Source: Paramacrobiotus metropolitanus (Eukaryota > Tardigrada > Eutardigrada > Parachela > Macrobiotidae). From it: DNA of 64,000 nucleotides. This document shows positions 11,191 to 24,642 of the stretch, one piece after another. The stretch's first letter is position 1; each line of letters opens with the position of its first letter. The position numbers were made by a program, and so were the translations under genes. The notes under the pieces were generated by a model that did no database searches, had not been told where the DNA came from, and worked only from the letters and a program-made list of their open reading frames with translations. The DNA is taken from NCBI RefSeq assembly GCF_019649055.1, contig NW_026570298.1, positions 62,001 through 126,000 of the forward strand, in the 5' to 3' direction.

Positions 11191-12959
11191 CTGTACGTGC
11201 GTGGTTACATGACACCGGAGTTCCTGTTCTGCAACAAGTGAAACAGTCCGACCAAATTCGTGAATCCGTGGGAATTGAGCCGCCTACAGTTCCATATCCC
11301 GAAATGTCCACCCAACCTGTAGATGAATTTACTACAGCAGGTTATATTGCTTGCGCATTTCCGTCCCTTTTTCCGTCGGGCAAAGCTGATCTTCGCGATT
11401 TACGAGAACGAAACCAGAAAGTTACGGAATCTGAATATTTCAGACACTTGATGAGGTATAAGGACAAGAGGTTTGCATCACATCCTACTTTTCGTTTCTT
11501 TGCGCTCAACAGTCTAATGCGATGGCAAGCTATGAGTATTGGCCAGTTATTTGTAAGGAAGAACATCTTTGGATCAGTTACTGTAGCTGAATTGCGGCAT
11601 AGACTGGAAGCATCGCCGGGCCTGATTAAACAGATAACCAGCTTTGGGTCAAACCTCCGCGGTACACGCTCTTATTGGATGAAAAGAAGTGGCGAATTAG
11701 TGGACATGGTTCATGACATCGGTATGCCTACACTATTTTTCACATTATCAGCTGCAGATTTATACTGGCCAGAATTGCTGGAAATTATGGCACCGAATAA
11801 AGATCTCTTAAACGACAACTCTCCTCAGTCATACACGGAAAGGAACAAACTGCTGCAAAACAACCCGGCTTTAGCAGACTGGTTCTTTGTTGAACGGGCT
11901 AAAATCTTTATTCACGATGTCCTCAAACCGCATTTACACATCGTGGACTACTGGTATCGGTTTGAGTTTCAGCATCGAGGGAGCGTCCATCTACATGGAT
12001 TACTGTGGTTGGAGAATGCACCGGATACGGCACGGCTAAGCGAGATGGCTCCAGAAGAAAGACAGGTTGTTGTTGACTACTTCGACAAATTGGTTAGCTC
12101 AATGAATCCAGGAATTAATAGTCCTCCTTCAAATATTCACCCATCATCCCAGAAGTTGTCTAAAGTAACTGACAGTAAAGCAGACTACATTAAGCTCGTC
12201 AACCGGTTAGAGCGACACACGATTTGTAAACTGGGCGCCTGTCTTCGAATGAAAAATGGGCAGCTGCTTTGCCGCTATGAGTTTCCGAAAGATATTAAGG
12301 AGATTTCCGAATTGCTAGAGGTCGCCAGCAAATGGAAACTGGAGCAAAAGCGTAACGATCCCAGAGTTAACCGGCACAACGAATTCAGTTTACGTATCTG
12401 GCGGGCAAACATTGATTTTTCACCGATTGTTGACCGATATGCTGTTTTGAACTATGTTTCAAAATATGCGTCAAAATCTGAGCCCCGATCAGCGACATAT
12501 GCCGAAATTTTGCAAAATATTCTTCGCACGGACGTGACCGATGCGGATCCTGGAAGGAAAGCCGTACAGAAACTTCTTATAAAATCTATTTCCGAACGAG
12601 ACTACTCAGCGCAGGAATGCTGTCATTTATTACTTGGACATGACCTTTACAGCAGTTCTCGTTCGTTTGTTACAATCGTTTTGAAGTCTGACGAATGGAT
12701 ACCAGTAGCAGACTTGGCAAGTGATGAGGGCGAAGCTGGTAAGGAGAGTAAAACGATTCTTCAGAAGTATGCTGCCCGTCATCCTGCTCTCGAAAATGTT
12801 TCTCTCTTGGAAATTGCACAGCAATACCGGTGGATAAAAAATGAATGGAAAAAACGAGTCCGAGGAAAAGAAGCAGTCGTCCGGTTATTTCCAAAATTAC
12901 AGTTAACCGAAGAATCGTCCATCAGGGAAGAATATTACCGCCAGCAGGTACTGCTTTAA
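11191..12959 (+). pseudogene. Helitron Rep domain (HUH endonuclease)
   Basis: Residue numbers count from the open frame at 11238. The N-terminal part has the Helitron-like FPSLFPSGKAD and LRYKDKRF-type region. The HUH motif is at H251-H253 in HRGSVHLHGLLW. The two-tyrosine motif YVSKYASK is at 406-413, with Y406 and Y410 as catalytic candidates for cutting and joining DNA ends during rolling-circle transposition. A TAA at 12957-12959 ends the frame just before IPWRDV, a conserved Helitron stretch that continues in the same frame, so this is an in-frame nonsense mutation between Rep and helicase rather than a natural end. Confidence 0.9.
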
Positions 12960-13859
12960 ATTCCGTGGCGGGATGTTTCCAGTGTTGCAAATGGGCAAAT
13001 GTGGGAAGAAATATACGAAGACCACCAATTAATTTCTGAAATTAACACTCCCGAAGCCACGAACGACCACAATACCGACAGCAGTGAAGACGAAGCCGCT
13101 ACACAAGAACAGGACTTCGAGCAGGACGAGTATATGGTTGTACAAGGACTAGGTCCGAGATCTACTGTACCAACTATTGAACTGGGCTTGCGACAAATCG
13201 ACCGTGAAACAGACTGGTCAGCGGCCGCGAATCAGTATGAAAATATTGGTGAAATTTGCTCTTTCCTTGAAACGGCTAGACAGAACTCCGACACTGTAGA
13301 AGATGCACCGGCAATGCCAAATTTCCAATTGTCCGACGAGCAAAAAAATGCACTCACATTTTTCGAACGACAAGTAACTGAAAAAGTCATCGATAAATGC
13401 TGTATCGTGCAAGGAAAGGCAGGAAGCGGAAAGTCCGTTCTCCTATCAGCTATGCAAAGCCTTTTGAGTATAACACCAGAATACGGAAGTACTTCTTATC
13501 TTCTACTTGGACCACCTGGCGTTGCCGCTGATAATATCAACGGCACAACAATCCACTCTAAACTTCGAGTTCCCGTTAATCGCGCTTTTCGAGAACTCGA
13601 AGGCGAAGAACTCCACCGGTTTCAAGAAGAGATGCTCAGCGTCAGAGTAATCATGATCGATGAGTTCAGTTTGATCGGGTGCAGTTTACTGGGAAAAATC
13701 GATAAACGACTGCGGCAAGCCAAACCCAATCAAGGTGATCAGCCGTTTGGAGGCTTGATAGTTTACCTTTTTGGTGACATCAAACAGTTGCCGCCAGTGT
13801 TGGATCGGCCGCTTTATGGCGATGGATACAAAAACGACTCGCTAACCACGGGCAACTGA
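12960..13859 (+). pseudogene. Helitron helicase, N-terminal half (Pif1-like)
   Basis: In the same frame as Rep after the TAA; the first ATG is at 12999. It has an acidic linker, then helicase motifs: Walker A in QGKAGSGKSVLL (Gly at residue 139 counted from 12999), Walker B IDEFSLIG near 13657, and GDIKQLPPV near 13772. These are typical of the SF1B Pif1-like helicase of Helitrons, which unwinds the strand being moved. The frame leaves homology near 13835-13850 and stops at 13857-13859; homology resumes one frame over. Confidence 0.9.
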
Positions 13860-14784
13860 TCTACCGAATAGCATTCACCAAGGCCTTTATATTCACCACG
13901 TCCCAGCGGCAGAGCGGAGCAGAACCGGAACAACAACATTTTCGCGATGCATTAGACCGACTGAGCGTTGGGCAGTCCACAATGCTGGATTACGACAAAA
14001 TGATGTCCCGCAATTATGGCCTGCTACCCGAAGAAGAGCGCGAATCTTTTAAAAGTGCCATCCGCCTGTTTACTGAGCGTGAGCCAGCGCGCCAGTATAA
14101 CATTAAAGCCCTCACTGACCTTCGAATGCCGGTGGCGAAAATAAAAGCAAAGCACAACAACAAGGCGGCCGGCAGAGGTTAGTAATCACTGCAAGGCCAG
14201 TATCACATTGTTCTATTATTTTTAACGTTTACTATTGTATAGGGAATGACCAGCAAGCTATGGGGCTGGATTCGGTTCTTTATTTGTCAAGGGGATCTCG
14301 TGTGATGCTCAAGCGCAACCTGTGGACGCATAAAGGACTTGTGAATGGCGCTTTGGGCTTCGTTCGGGACATTATATATGCGCCGGGCACGTCTCCAGAA
14401 AATGCAATGCCGCTTGCTGTTCTTGTGGAGTTTGACAAATATAAAGGCCCAACATTTGCCAACAACTGTGTGCCGATATGCCCTATTACATCCGAATGGA
14501 TTGACGGTGGCCAGAAGTGCGTCCGTACTCAGTTTCCCCTAGCGCTGTCGTGGGCAATTACTGTCCACAAGGCCCAAGGTATTACATGCGATCGGGCCGT
14601 TGTTCACCTAGGTCTGAAGGAATTTGCGTCGGGTTTAATTTATGTGGCTGTATCACGTGTTAAATCCTGGAAGGGGCTAGCTTTGGAACCGACATTTCCG
14701 TTTTTCCTCCTCTCCAGTATAAAGACGAAGAAGACCACCATTCAAAGAATCAAAGAAGAAGACCGTTTAAACCGCTTAAAATAA
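13845..14784 (+). pseudogene. Helitron helicase, C-terminal half, with a 65-bp intron
   Basis: After the frameshift the reading HGQLIYRIAFTKAFIFTTSQ and later LDRLSVGQ matches the helicase region that follows motif III. A GTTAGT donor at 14178 and an AG at 14241-14242 give a 65-bp intron. The join reads GRG-NDQQAMGLD in frame and removes two adjacent stops. The last exon carries SWAITVHKAQGITCDRAVV and YVAVSRVKSWKGL, the final helicase motifs, and ends at TAA 14782-14784. AATAAA at 14780-14785 overlaps that stop and may be the poly(A) signal. Confidence 0.85.
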
Positions 14785-14914
14785 ATTTCTATGTGTCTAA
14801 ATTTAAAGCACACCAAAACACAAAGAAGTTGATCCTCTTATAGAATTGCAAAGCAAATTCTTTTTTGGGTCAACGAGTTAAAAAATCAGTAAAAAATTAT
14901 CTCATACATTATAA

Positions 14915-14959
14915 GCTGCGCTCCGGTCTGCCAATGCAAACAAAAGTGCATTTTCCTGG
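14915..14959 (+). other. Helitron 3' terminus: subterminal inverted repeat, hairpin and CTGG end
   Basis: GCTGCGCTCCGGT (14915-14927) is the exact complement of the 5' subterminal repeat. AATGCA (14933-14938) and TGCATT (14947-14952) form a 6-bp stem with an 8-nt loop. Three bases later CTGG (14956-14959) ends the element, followed by the host T. Such a hairpin is the termination signal in rolling-circle transposition. Confidence 0.9.
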
Positions 14960-16487
14960 TAGTAAATCCGTCAGTAGTTTCCTTTCTGATATTTCAAAAA
15001 AAAAACCGAATGGTAACTGCAATATCTTCGAAACATCCGGTTGTTTACAGACAGATTTCAAAATCCTCTTCTGCTTGAAAGATCAAACCGATTTTCGTTT
15101 CTAAACAAGAAATGCGTCAAGCGAATCTGGTGACGTACTCTTTGAAGAAAGCTGAGCGAAGTTTATAGGTTACTTGCCAATTTGAAAAGAGTTTGACAAA
15201 TTGACAGACGGGTGACAAATTGACAAGGTGAACAAGTAAATTCGTTTTTTGTTGCAAATAACTAGCTCGTCATTGCCAGGAAGTTTTTAGTAAATCCGTC
15301 AGTAGTTTCCTTTCTGATATTTCAAAAAAAACCGAATGGTAACTGCAATATCTTCGAAACATCCAGATGTTTACAGACAGATTACAAAGCCATCTTTTGC
15401 TAAAAAGAGCAGGCTGGTTTTCACTTCAAAACAGGAAATACGTCAAACGAATCTCTAGACGTACTCTTTGAAGAAAGGTGAGCGAAGTTTATAGGTTGAA
15501 TGCCAATTTGAAAAGAGTTTGACAAATTGACAGACGGGTGACAAACTGACAAGGTGAACAAATAAAATGTTTTTTGTTGCAAATAACTAGCTCGTCATTG
15601 CCAGGAAGTTTTTAGTTAATCCGTCAGTGGTTTCCTCCCTGATATTCCAAAAAAACCGAATGGCAACAGCAATATTTTCGAAACATCCGGATGTTTACAG
15701 ACAGACTTCAAAATCATCTTCTGCTTGAAAGATCAAACCGATTTTCGTTTCTAAACAAGAAATACGTCAAACGAATCTGGTGACGTACTCTTTGAAACAA
15801 GCTGAGCGAAGTTTATAGGTTACTTGCCAATTTAAAAAGAGTTTGACAAATTGACAGACGGGTGACAAATTGACAAGGTGAACAAGTAAATTCGTTTTTT
15901 GTTGCAAATAACTAGCTCGTCATTGCCAGGAAGTTTTTAGTAAATCCGTCAGTAGTTTCCTTTCTGATATTTCAAAAAAAACCGAATGGTAACTGCAATA
16001 TCTTCGAAACATCCGGTTGTTTACAGACAGATTTCAAAATCCTCATCTGCTTGAAAGATCAAACCGATTTTCGTTTCTAAACAAGAAATGCGTCAAGCGA
16101 ATCTGGTGACGTACTCTCTGAAGAAAGCTGAGCGAAGTTTATAGGTTAAATGCCAACTTGAAATCGTTTGACAAATTGACAGACAAATTGACAAGGTGAA
16201 CAACTAAATTTGTTTTTTGTTGCAAATAACCAGCTCGTCATTTTCATGAAGTTTTCAGTTAATCCGTCAGTAGTTTCCTCCCTGATATTCCAAAAAAACC
16301 GAATGGCAACAGCAATATTTTCGAAACATCCGGATGTTTACAGACAGATTTCAAAATCATCTTTTGCTAAAAAGAGCAGGCTTGTTTTCACTTCAAAACA
16401 GGAAATACGTCAAACGAATCTGGTGACGTACTCTTTGAAGAAAGCTGAGCGAAGTTTATAGGTTGGATGCCAATTTGAAAAGAGTTT
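14960..16487 (-). repeat. Satellite array, reverse-orientation block continued
   Basis: About 4.7 monomers in the same orientation as 8905-10464. At about 16487 the array switches strand: GCCAATTTGAAAAGAGTTT of one monomer runs directly into ACGGATGTTTCAAAGATATT of a monomer facing the other way. Confidence 0.93.
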
Positions 16488-19449
16488 TATACGGATGTTT
16501 CAAAGATATTGCTGTTACCATTCGGGTTTTTTGGAATATCAGGGAGGAAACTACTGACGGATTGACTAAAAACTTCCTAACAATGACGAACTAGTCATAT
16601 GCAAATAGTCATATACAAATAACAAATTTATTTGTTCACCTTGTCGATTTTTCACCCGTCAGTCAAATTGTCAAACTCTTTTCAAATTGGCATCCAACCT
16701 AGAAACTTCGCTCAGCTTTCTTCAAAAATCACTTCTCTAGATTCCTTTGACGTGTTTCCTGTTTTGAAGCGAAAATCAGTTTGTTCTTTTTAGCAAAAGA
16801 TGATTTTGAAATCTCTCCATAAACATCCGGATGTTTCGAAAATATTGCTGTTGCCATTCGGTTTTTTTGGAATATCAGGGAGGAAACCACTGACGGATTG
16901 ACTAAAAACTTCTTAACAATGACGAGCTAGTCATCTGCAACAAAAAACAAATTTATTTGTTCACCTGGTCAATTTGTCACCCGTCTGTCAATTTGTGAAA
17001 CTGTTTTCAAATCTTCTGTCAACCTATAAACTTCGCTCAGCTTTCTTCAAAAATTCCGTCTCTAGATTCGTTTGACGTGTTTCTTATTTTGAAGCGAAAA
17101 TCAGCTTATTCTTTTTAGCAAAAGAGAGTTTTGAAATCTGCTTGTAAAAACTGGATGTTTCAAAGATATTGCTGTTACCATTCCGCCTTTTTTGGAATAT
17201 CAAGGAGGAAACTACTGACGGATTAACTAAAAACTTCCTGGCAATGACGAGCTAGTTATTTGCAACAAAAAACGAATTTACTTGTTCACCTTGTCAATTT
17301 GTCACCCGTCTGTCAATTTGTCAAACTCTTTTCAAATTGGCAAGTAACCTATAAACTTCGCTCAGCTTTCTTCAAAGAGTACGTCCCCAGATTCGTTTGA
17401 CGTATTTCTTGTTTTGAAACGAAAATCGGTTTGATGTTTCAAGCAGAAGAGGATTTTGAAATCTGTCTGTAAACATCTGGATGTTTCGAAGATATTGCTG
17501 TTGCCATTCGGTTTTTTTTGAATATCAGAGAGGAAACTACTGACGGATTAACTAAAAATTTCCTGACAATGACAAGCTAGTTATTTGGAACAAAAAACAA
17601 ATTTATTTGTTCACCTGGTCAATTTGTCACCCGTCTGTCAATTTGTCAAACTGTTTTCAAATCTTCAGTCAACCTATTAACTTCGCTCAGCTTTCTTCAA
17701 AAATTCCGTCTCTAGATTCGTTTGACGTGTTTCTTATTTTGAAGCGAAAATCAGCTTATTCTTTTTAGCAAAAGAGAGTTTTGAAATCTGCTTGTAAAAA
17801 CTGGATGTTTCAAAGATATTGCTGTTACCATTCCGCCTTTTTTGGAATATCAGGGAGGAAACCACTGACGGATTAACTAAAAATTTCCTGACAATGACAA
17901 GCTAGTTATTTGGAACAAAAAACAAATTTATTTGTTCACCTGGTCAATTTGTCACCCGTCTGTCAATTTGTCAAACTGTTTTCAAATGTTCATTCAGCCT
18001 ATAAACTTCGCTCAGCTTTCTTCAAAAATTACGTCTCCAGATTCGTTTGACGTGTTTCTTGTTTTGAAGCGAAAATCAGCTTGTTCCTTTTAGCAAAAGA
18101 TGATTTTGAAATCTGTCTGTAAACATCCGGATGTTTCAAAAATATTGCTGTTGCCATTCGGTTTTTTTGGAATAGCAGGGAGGAAACTACTGACGGATTG
18201 ACTAAAAACTTCCTAACAATGACGAGCTAGTCATCTGCAACAAAAAACAAATTTATTTGTTCACCTGGTCAATTTGTCACCCGTCAGTCAGTTTGTCAAA
18301 CTCTTTTAAAAATTGGCATCCAACCTATAAACTTCGCTCAGCTTTCTTCAAAAATTACGTCTAGAGATTCGTTTGACGTGTTTCTTGTTTTGAAGCGAAA
18401 ATCAGCCTTTGTTCCTTTTAGCAAAAGATGATTTTGAGATCTGTCTGTAAACATCCGGATGTTTCGAAAATATTGCTGTTGCCATTCGGTTTTTTTGGAA
18501 TATCAGGGAGGAAACCACTGACGGATTAACTAAAAACTTCCTGACAATGACAAGCTAGTTATTTGCAACAAAAAACAAATTTATTTGTTCACCTGGTCAA
18601 TTTGTCACCCGTCTGTCAATTTGTCAAACTGTTTTCAAATTTTCATTCAGCCTATAAACTTCGCTCAGCTTTCTTCAAAAATTACGTCTAGAGATTCGTT
18701 TGACGTGTTTCTTGTTTTGAAGCGAAAATCAGTTTGTTCCTTTTAGCAAAAGGGGATTTTGAAATCTGTCTGTAAACATCCGGATGTTTCGAAAATATTG
18801 CTGTTGCCATTCGGTTTTTTTGGAATATCAGGGAGGAAACCACTGACGGATTAACTAAAAACTTCCTGACAATGACAAGCTAGTTATTTGCAACAAAAAA
18901 CAAATTTATTTGTTCACCTGGTCAATTTGTCACCCGTCTGTCAATTTGTCAAACTGTTTTCAAATTTTCATTCAGCCTATAAACTTCGCTCAGCTTTCTT
19001 CAAAAATTACGTCTCCAGATTCGTTTGACGTGTTTCTTGTTTTGAAGCGTAAATCAGCTTGTTCTTTTTAGCAAAAGAGAATTTTGAAATCTGCTTGTAA
19101 ACACTGGATGTTTCAAAGATATTGCTGTTACCATTCCGCTTTTTTGGAATATCAGGGTGGAAACTTTTGACGGATTAACTAAAAACTTCCTGACAATGAC
19201 AAGCTAGTTATTTGCAACAAAAAACAAATTTATTTGTTCACCTGGTCAATTTGTCACCCGTCTGTCAATTTGTCAAACTGTTTTCAAATTTTCATTCAGC
19301 CTATAAACTTCGCTCAGCTTTCTTCAGAAATTCCGTCTCTAGATTCGTTTGACGTGTTTCTTATTTTGAAGCGAAAATCAGCTTATTCTTTTTAGCAAAA
19401 GAGAGTTTTGAAATCTGCTTGTAAACACTGGATGTTTCCAAAGATATTG

Positions 19450-22400
19450 CTGTTACCATTCGGTTTTTTTGGAATATCAAGGAGGAAACTACTGACGGAT
19501 TAACTTAAAACTTCCTGGCAATGACGAGCTAGTTATTTGCAACAAAAAACGAATTTACTTGTTCACCTTGTCAATTTGTCACCCGTCTGTCAATTTGTCA
19601 AACTCTTTTCAAATTGGCAAGTAACCTATAAACTTCGCTCAGCTTTTTTCAAAGAGTACGTCAAGAGATTCGTTTGACGTATTTCTTGTTTTGAAACGAA
19701 AATCGGTTTGATGTTTCAAGCAGAAGAGATTTTGAAATCTGTCTGTAAACATCCGGATGTTTCAAAAATATTGCTGTTGCCATTCGGTTTTTTTGGAATA
19801 GCAGGGAGGAAACTACTAACGGATTAACTAAAAACTTCCTGACAATGACAAGCTAGTTATTTGCAACAAAAAACAAATTTATTTGTTCACCTTGTCGATT
19901 TGTCACCCGTCAGTCAAATTGTCAAACTCTTTTTAAATTGGCATCCAACCTAGAAACTTCGCTCAGCTTTCTTCAAAAATTACTTCTCTAGATTCGTTTG
20001 ACGTGTTTCCTGTTTTGAAGCAAAAATCAGTTTGTTCTTTTTAGCAAAAGATGATTTTGAAATCTCTCCGTGAACATCCGGATGTTTCGAAGATATTACT
20101 GTTACCATTCAGTTTTTTTTGGAATATCAGGGAGGAAACTACTGACGGATTGACTAAAAACTTCCTAACAATGACGAGCTAGTCATCTGCAACAAAAAAC
20201 AAACTTATTTGTTCACTTGGTCAATTTGTCACCCGTCAGTCAGTTTGTCAAACTCTTTTCAAAAATTGGCATCCAACCTATAAACTTCGCTCAGCTTTCT
20301 TCAAAAATTACGTCTAGAGATTCGTTTGACGTGTTTCTTGTTTCGAAGCGAAAATCAGCCTTTGTTCCTTTTAGCAAAAGATGATTTTGAGATCTGTCTG
20401 TAAACATCCAGATGTTTCGAAAATATTGCTGTTGCCATTCGGTTTTTTTGGAATATCAGGGAGGAAACCACTGACGGATTAACTAAAAACTTCCTGACAA
20501 TGACGAGCTAGTTATTTGCAACAAAAAACAAATTTATTTGTTCACCTGGTCAATTTGTCACCCGTCTGTCAATTTGTCAAACTGTTTTCAAATTTTCATT
20601 CAGCCTATAAACTTCGCTCAGCTTTCTTCAAAAATTACGTCTAGAGATTCGTTTGACGTGTTTCTTGTTTTGAAGCGAAAATCAGTTTGTTCCTTTTTAG
20701 CAAAAGGGGATTTTGAAATCTGTCTGTAAACATCCGGATGTTTCGAAAATATTGCTGTTGCCATTCGGTTTTTTGGAATATCAGGGAGGAAACCACTGAC
20801 GGATTGACTAAAAACTTCCTGACAATGACAAGCTAGTTATTTGCAACAAAAAACAAATTTATTTGTTCACCTGGTCAATTTGTCACCCGTCTGTCAATTT
20901 GTCAAACTGTTTTCAAATTTTCATTCAGCCTATAAACTTCGCTCAGCTTTCTTCAAAAATTACGTCTCCAGATTCGTTTGACGTGTTTCTTGTTTTGAAG
21001 CGAAAATCAGCTTGTTCTTTTTAGCAAAAGAGAATTTTGAAATCTGCTTGTAAACACTGGATGTTTCAAAGATATTGCTGTTACCATTCCGCTTTTTTTT
21101 TGGAATATCAGGGTGGAAACTTTGACGGATTAACTAAAACTTCCTGACAATGACGAGCTAGTCATTTGCAACGAAAAACGAATTTATTTGTTCACCCTGT
21201 CAATTTGTCACCCGTCTGTCAATTTGTCAAACTCTTTTCAAATTGGCATCCAACCTATAAACTTCGCTCAGCTTTCTTCAAAAATTACGTCTAGAGATTC
21301 GTTTGACGTATTTCCTGTTTTGAAGTGACAACCAGCCTGTTTTTTTAGCAAAAGATGATTTTGTAATCTGTCTGTAAACATCTGATGTTTCAAAGATTTT
21401 AATGTTGTTACTATTCGGTTTTTTTGGAATATCCGGGAGGAAACCACTGACGGATTGACTAAAAACTTCCTAACAATGACGAGCTAGTCATTTGCAACAA
21501 AAAACAAATTTATTAGTTCAATTTGTCAATTTGTGTCTGTCAATTTGTCAAACTGTTTTCAAATTGGCATCCAACCTTTAAACTTCGCTCAGCCTTCTTC
21601 AAAAATTGCGCCTAGATTCGTTTGACGTATTTGTTGTTTGGAAACAAAATCAGCTTGTTCTTTTTAGCAAAAGATGATTTTCAAATCTGTCTGTAAACAT
21701 CCGGATGTTTCGAAGATATTACTGTTACCATTCGGTTTTTTTGGAATATCAGGGAGGAAACTTCTGAGGGATTAACTGAAAACTTCCTAACAATGACGAG
21801 CTAGTCACTTGCAACCAAAAACAAATTTATTTGTTTGTCTTGTCAATCTGTCGACCATCTGTCAATTTGTCAAACTCTTTTCAAATTGGCATCCAACTTA
21901 TAAATTTCGCTCAGCTTTCTTCAAAAATTACGTCTAGAGATTCGTTTGACGTGTTTTTTTTTCGATTCGAAAATCAGCTAGTTCTTTTTAGCAAAAGATG
22001 ACTTTGAAATCTGTCTGTAAACATCCGGATGTTTCGAAGATATTACTGTTACCATTCGGTTTTTTTGGAATATCAAGGAGGAAACTACTGACGGATTAAC
22101 TTAAAACTTCCTGGCAATGACGAGCTAGTTATTTGCAACAAAAAACGAATTTACTTGTTCACCTTGTCAATTTGTCACCCGTCTGTCAATTTGTCAAACT
22201 CTTTTCAAATTGGCAAGTAACCTATAAACTTCGCTCAGCTTTTTTCAAAGAGTACGTCAAGAGATTCGTTTGACGTATTTCTTGTTTTGAAACGAAAATC
22301 GGTTTGATGTTTCAAGCAGAAGAGGATTTTGAAATCTGTCTGTAAACATCCGGATGTTTCAAAAATATTGCTGTTGCCATTCGGTTTTTTTGGAATAGCA

Positions 22401-24642
22401 GGGAGGAAACTACTAACGGATTAACTAAAAACTTCCTGACAATGACAAGCTAGTTATTTGCAACAAAAAACAAATTTATTTGTTCACCTTGTCGATTTGT
22501 CACCCGTCAGTCAAATTGTCAAACTCTTTTTAAATTGGCATCCAACCTAGAAACTTCGCTCAGCTTTCTTCAAAAATTACTTCTCTAGATTCGTTTGACG
22601 TGTTTCCTGTTTTGAAGCAAAAATCAGTTTGTTCTTTTTAGCAAAAGATGATTTTGAAATCTCTCCGTGAACATCCGGATGTTTCGAAGATATTACTGTT
22701 ACCATTCAGTTTTTTTTGGAATATCAGGGAGGAAACTACTGACGGATTGACTAAAAACTTCCTAACAATGACGAGCTAGTCATCTGCAACAAAAAACAAA
22801 CTTATTTGTTCACTTGGTCAATTTGTCACCCGTCAGTCAGTTTGTCAAACTCTTTTAAAAATTGGCATCCAACCTATAAACTTCGCTCAGCTTTCTTCAA
22901 AAATTACGTCTAGAGATTCGTTTGACGTGTTTCTTGTTTCGAAGCGAAAATCAGCCTTTGTTCCTTTTAGCAAAAGATGATTTTGAGATCTGTCTGTAAA
23001 CATCCAGATGTTTCGAAAATATTGCTGTTGCCATTCGGTTTTTTTGGAATATCAGGGAGGAAACCACTGACGGATTAACTAAAAACTTCCTGACAATGAC
23101 GAGCTAGTTATTTGCAACAAAAAACAAATTTATTTGTTCACCTGGTCAATTTGTCACCCGTCTGTCAATTTGTCAAACTGTTTTCAAATTTTCATTCAGC
23201 CTATAAACTTCGCTCAGCTTTCTTCAAAAATTACGTCTAGAGATTCGTTTGACGTGTTTCTTGTTTTGAAGCGAAAATCAGTTTGTTCCTTTTAGCAAAA
23301 GGGGATTTTGAAATCTGTCTGTAAACATCCGGATGTTTCGAAAATATTGCTGTTGCCATTCGGTTTTTTTGGAATATCAGGGAGGAAACCACTGACGGAT
23401 TAACTAAAAACTTCCTGACAATGACAAGCTAGTTATTTGCAACAAAAAACAAATTTATTTGTTCACCTGGTCAATTTGTCACCCGTCTGTCAATTTGTCA
23501 AACTGTTTTCAAATTTTCATTCAGCCTATAAACTTCGCTCAGCTTTCTTCAAAAATTACGTCTCCAGATTCGTTTGACGTGTTTCTTGTTTTGAAGCGAA
23601 AATCAGCTTGTTCTTTTTAGCAAAAGAGAATTTTGAAATCTGCTTGTAAACACTGGATGTTTCAAAGATATTGCTGTTACCATTCCGCTTTTTTTGGAAT
23701 ATCAGGGTGGAAACTTTTGACGGATTAACTAAAAACTTCCTGACAATGACGAGCTAGTCATTTGCAACGAAAAACGAATTTATTTGTTCACCCTGTCAAT
23801 TTGTCACCCGTCAGTCAGTTTGTCAAACTCTTTTAAAAATTGGCATCCAACCTATAAACTTCGCTCAGCTTTCTTCAAAAATTACGTCTAGAGATTCGTT
23901 TGACGTATTTCCTGTTTTGAAGTGACAACCAGCCTGTTTTTTTTAGCAAAAGATGATTTTGTAATCTGTCTGTAAACATCTGGATGTTTCGAAGATTTTG
24001 CTGTTACCATTCGGTTTTTTTGGAATATCCGGGAGGAAACTACTGACGGATTGACTAAAAACTTCCTAACAATGACGAGCTAGTCATTTGCAACAAAAAA
24101 CAAATTTATTAGTTCAATTTGTCAATTTGTAACCCGTCTGTCAATTTGTCAAACTGTTTTCAAATTGGCATCCAACCTTTAAACTTCGCTCAGCCTTCTT
24201 CAAAAATTGCGCCTAGATTCGTTTGACGTATTTGTTGTTTGGAAACAAAATCAGCTTGTTCTTTTTAGCAAAAGATGATTTTCAAATCTGTCTGTAAACA
24301 TCCGGATGTTTCGAAGATATTACTGTTACCATTCGGTTTTTTTGGAATATCAGGGAGGAAACTTCTGAGGGATTAACTGAAAACTTCCTAACAATGACGA
24401 GCTAGTCACTTGCAACCAAAAACAAATTTATTTGTTTGTCTTGTCAATCTGTCGACCATCTGTCAATTTGTCAAACTCTTTTCAAATTGGCATCCAACTT
24501 ATAAATTTCGCTCAGCTTTCTTCAAAAATTACGTCTAGAGATTCGTTTGACGTGTTTTTTTTTCGATTCGAAAATCAGCTAGTTCTTTTTAGCAAAAGAT
24601 GACTTTGAAATCTGTCTGTAAACATCCGGATGTTTCGAAGAT
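19450..24642 (+). repeat. 2.6-kb tandem duplication within the satellite (two copies)
   Basis: About 19450-22046 is repeated at about 22047-24642. Three landmarks show the offset: TAACTTAAAACTTCCTGG at 19501 and 22097 (2,596), TGAACATCCGG at 20071 and 22668 (2,597), and TCGACCATCTG at 21851 and 24452 (2,601). The copies are nearly identical apart from small indels and a few substitutions. Confidence 0.85.

Larger units (their letters stand above)
10465..14959 (+). mobile_element. Helitron (Rep/helicase rolling-circle transposon) inserted in the satellite
   Basis: Both ends are defined by the interrupted satellite: joining 10464 to 14960 recreates the monomer sequence GTTTTTAGTAAATCCG. The 5' end is TCGACC. 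The 3' end is CTGG followed by host T, fitting the 5'-TC...CTRR-3' rule, and three bases before CTGG is a 6-bp hairpin. Insertion is between T and T, without target duplication. Subterminal inverted repeats are perfect over 13 bp: ACCGGAGCGCAGC (10468-10480) and its complement (14915-14927). T|T insertion with subterminal inverted repeats is described for the Helentron/Helitron2 branch; canonical Helitrons prefer A|T. The coding region (11065-14784) carries Rep and Pif1-like helicase but is disabled by a stop and a frameshift. No endonuclease domain follows the helicase. Confidence 0.93.
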
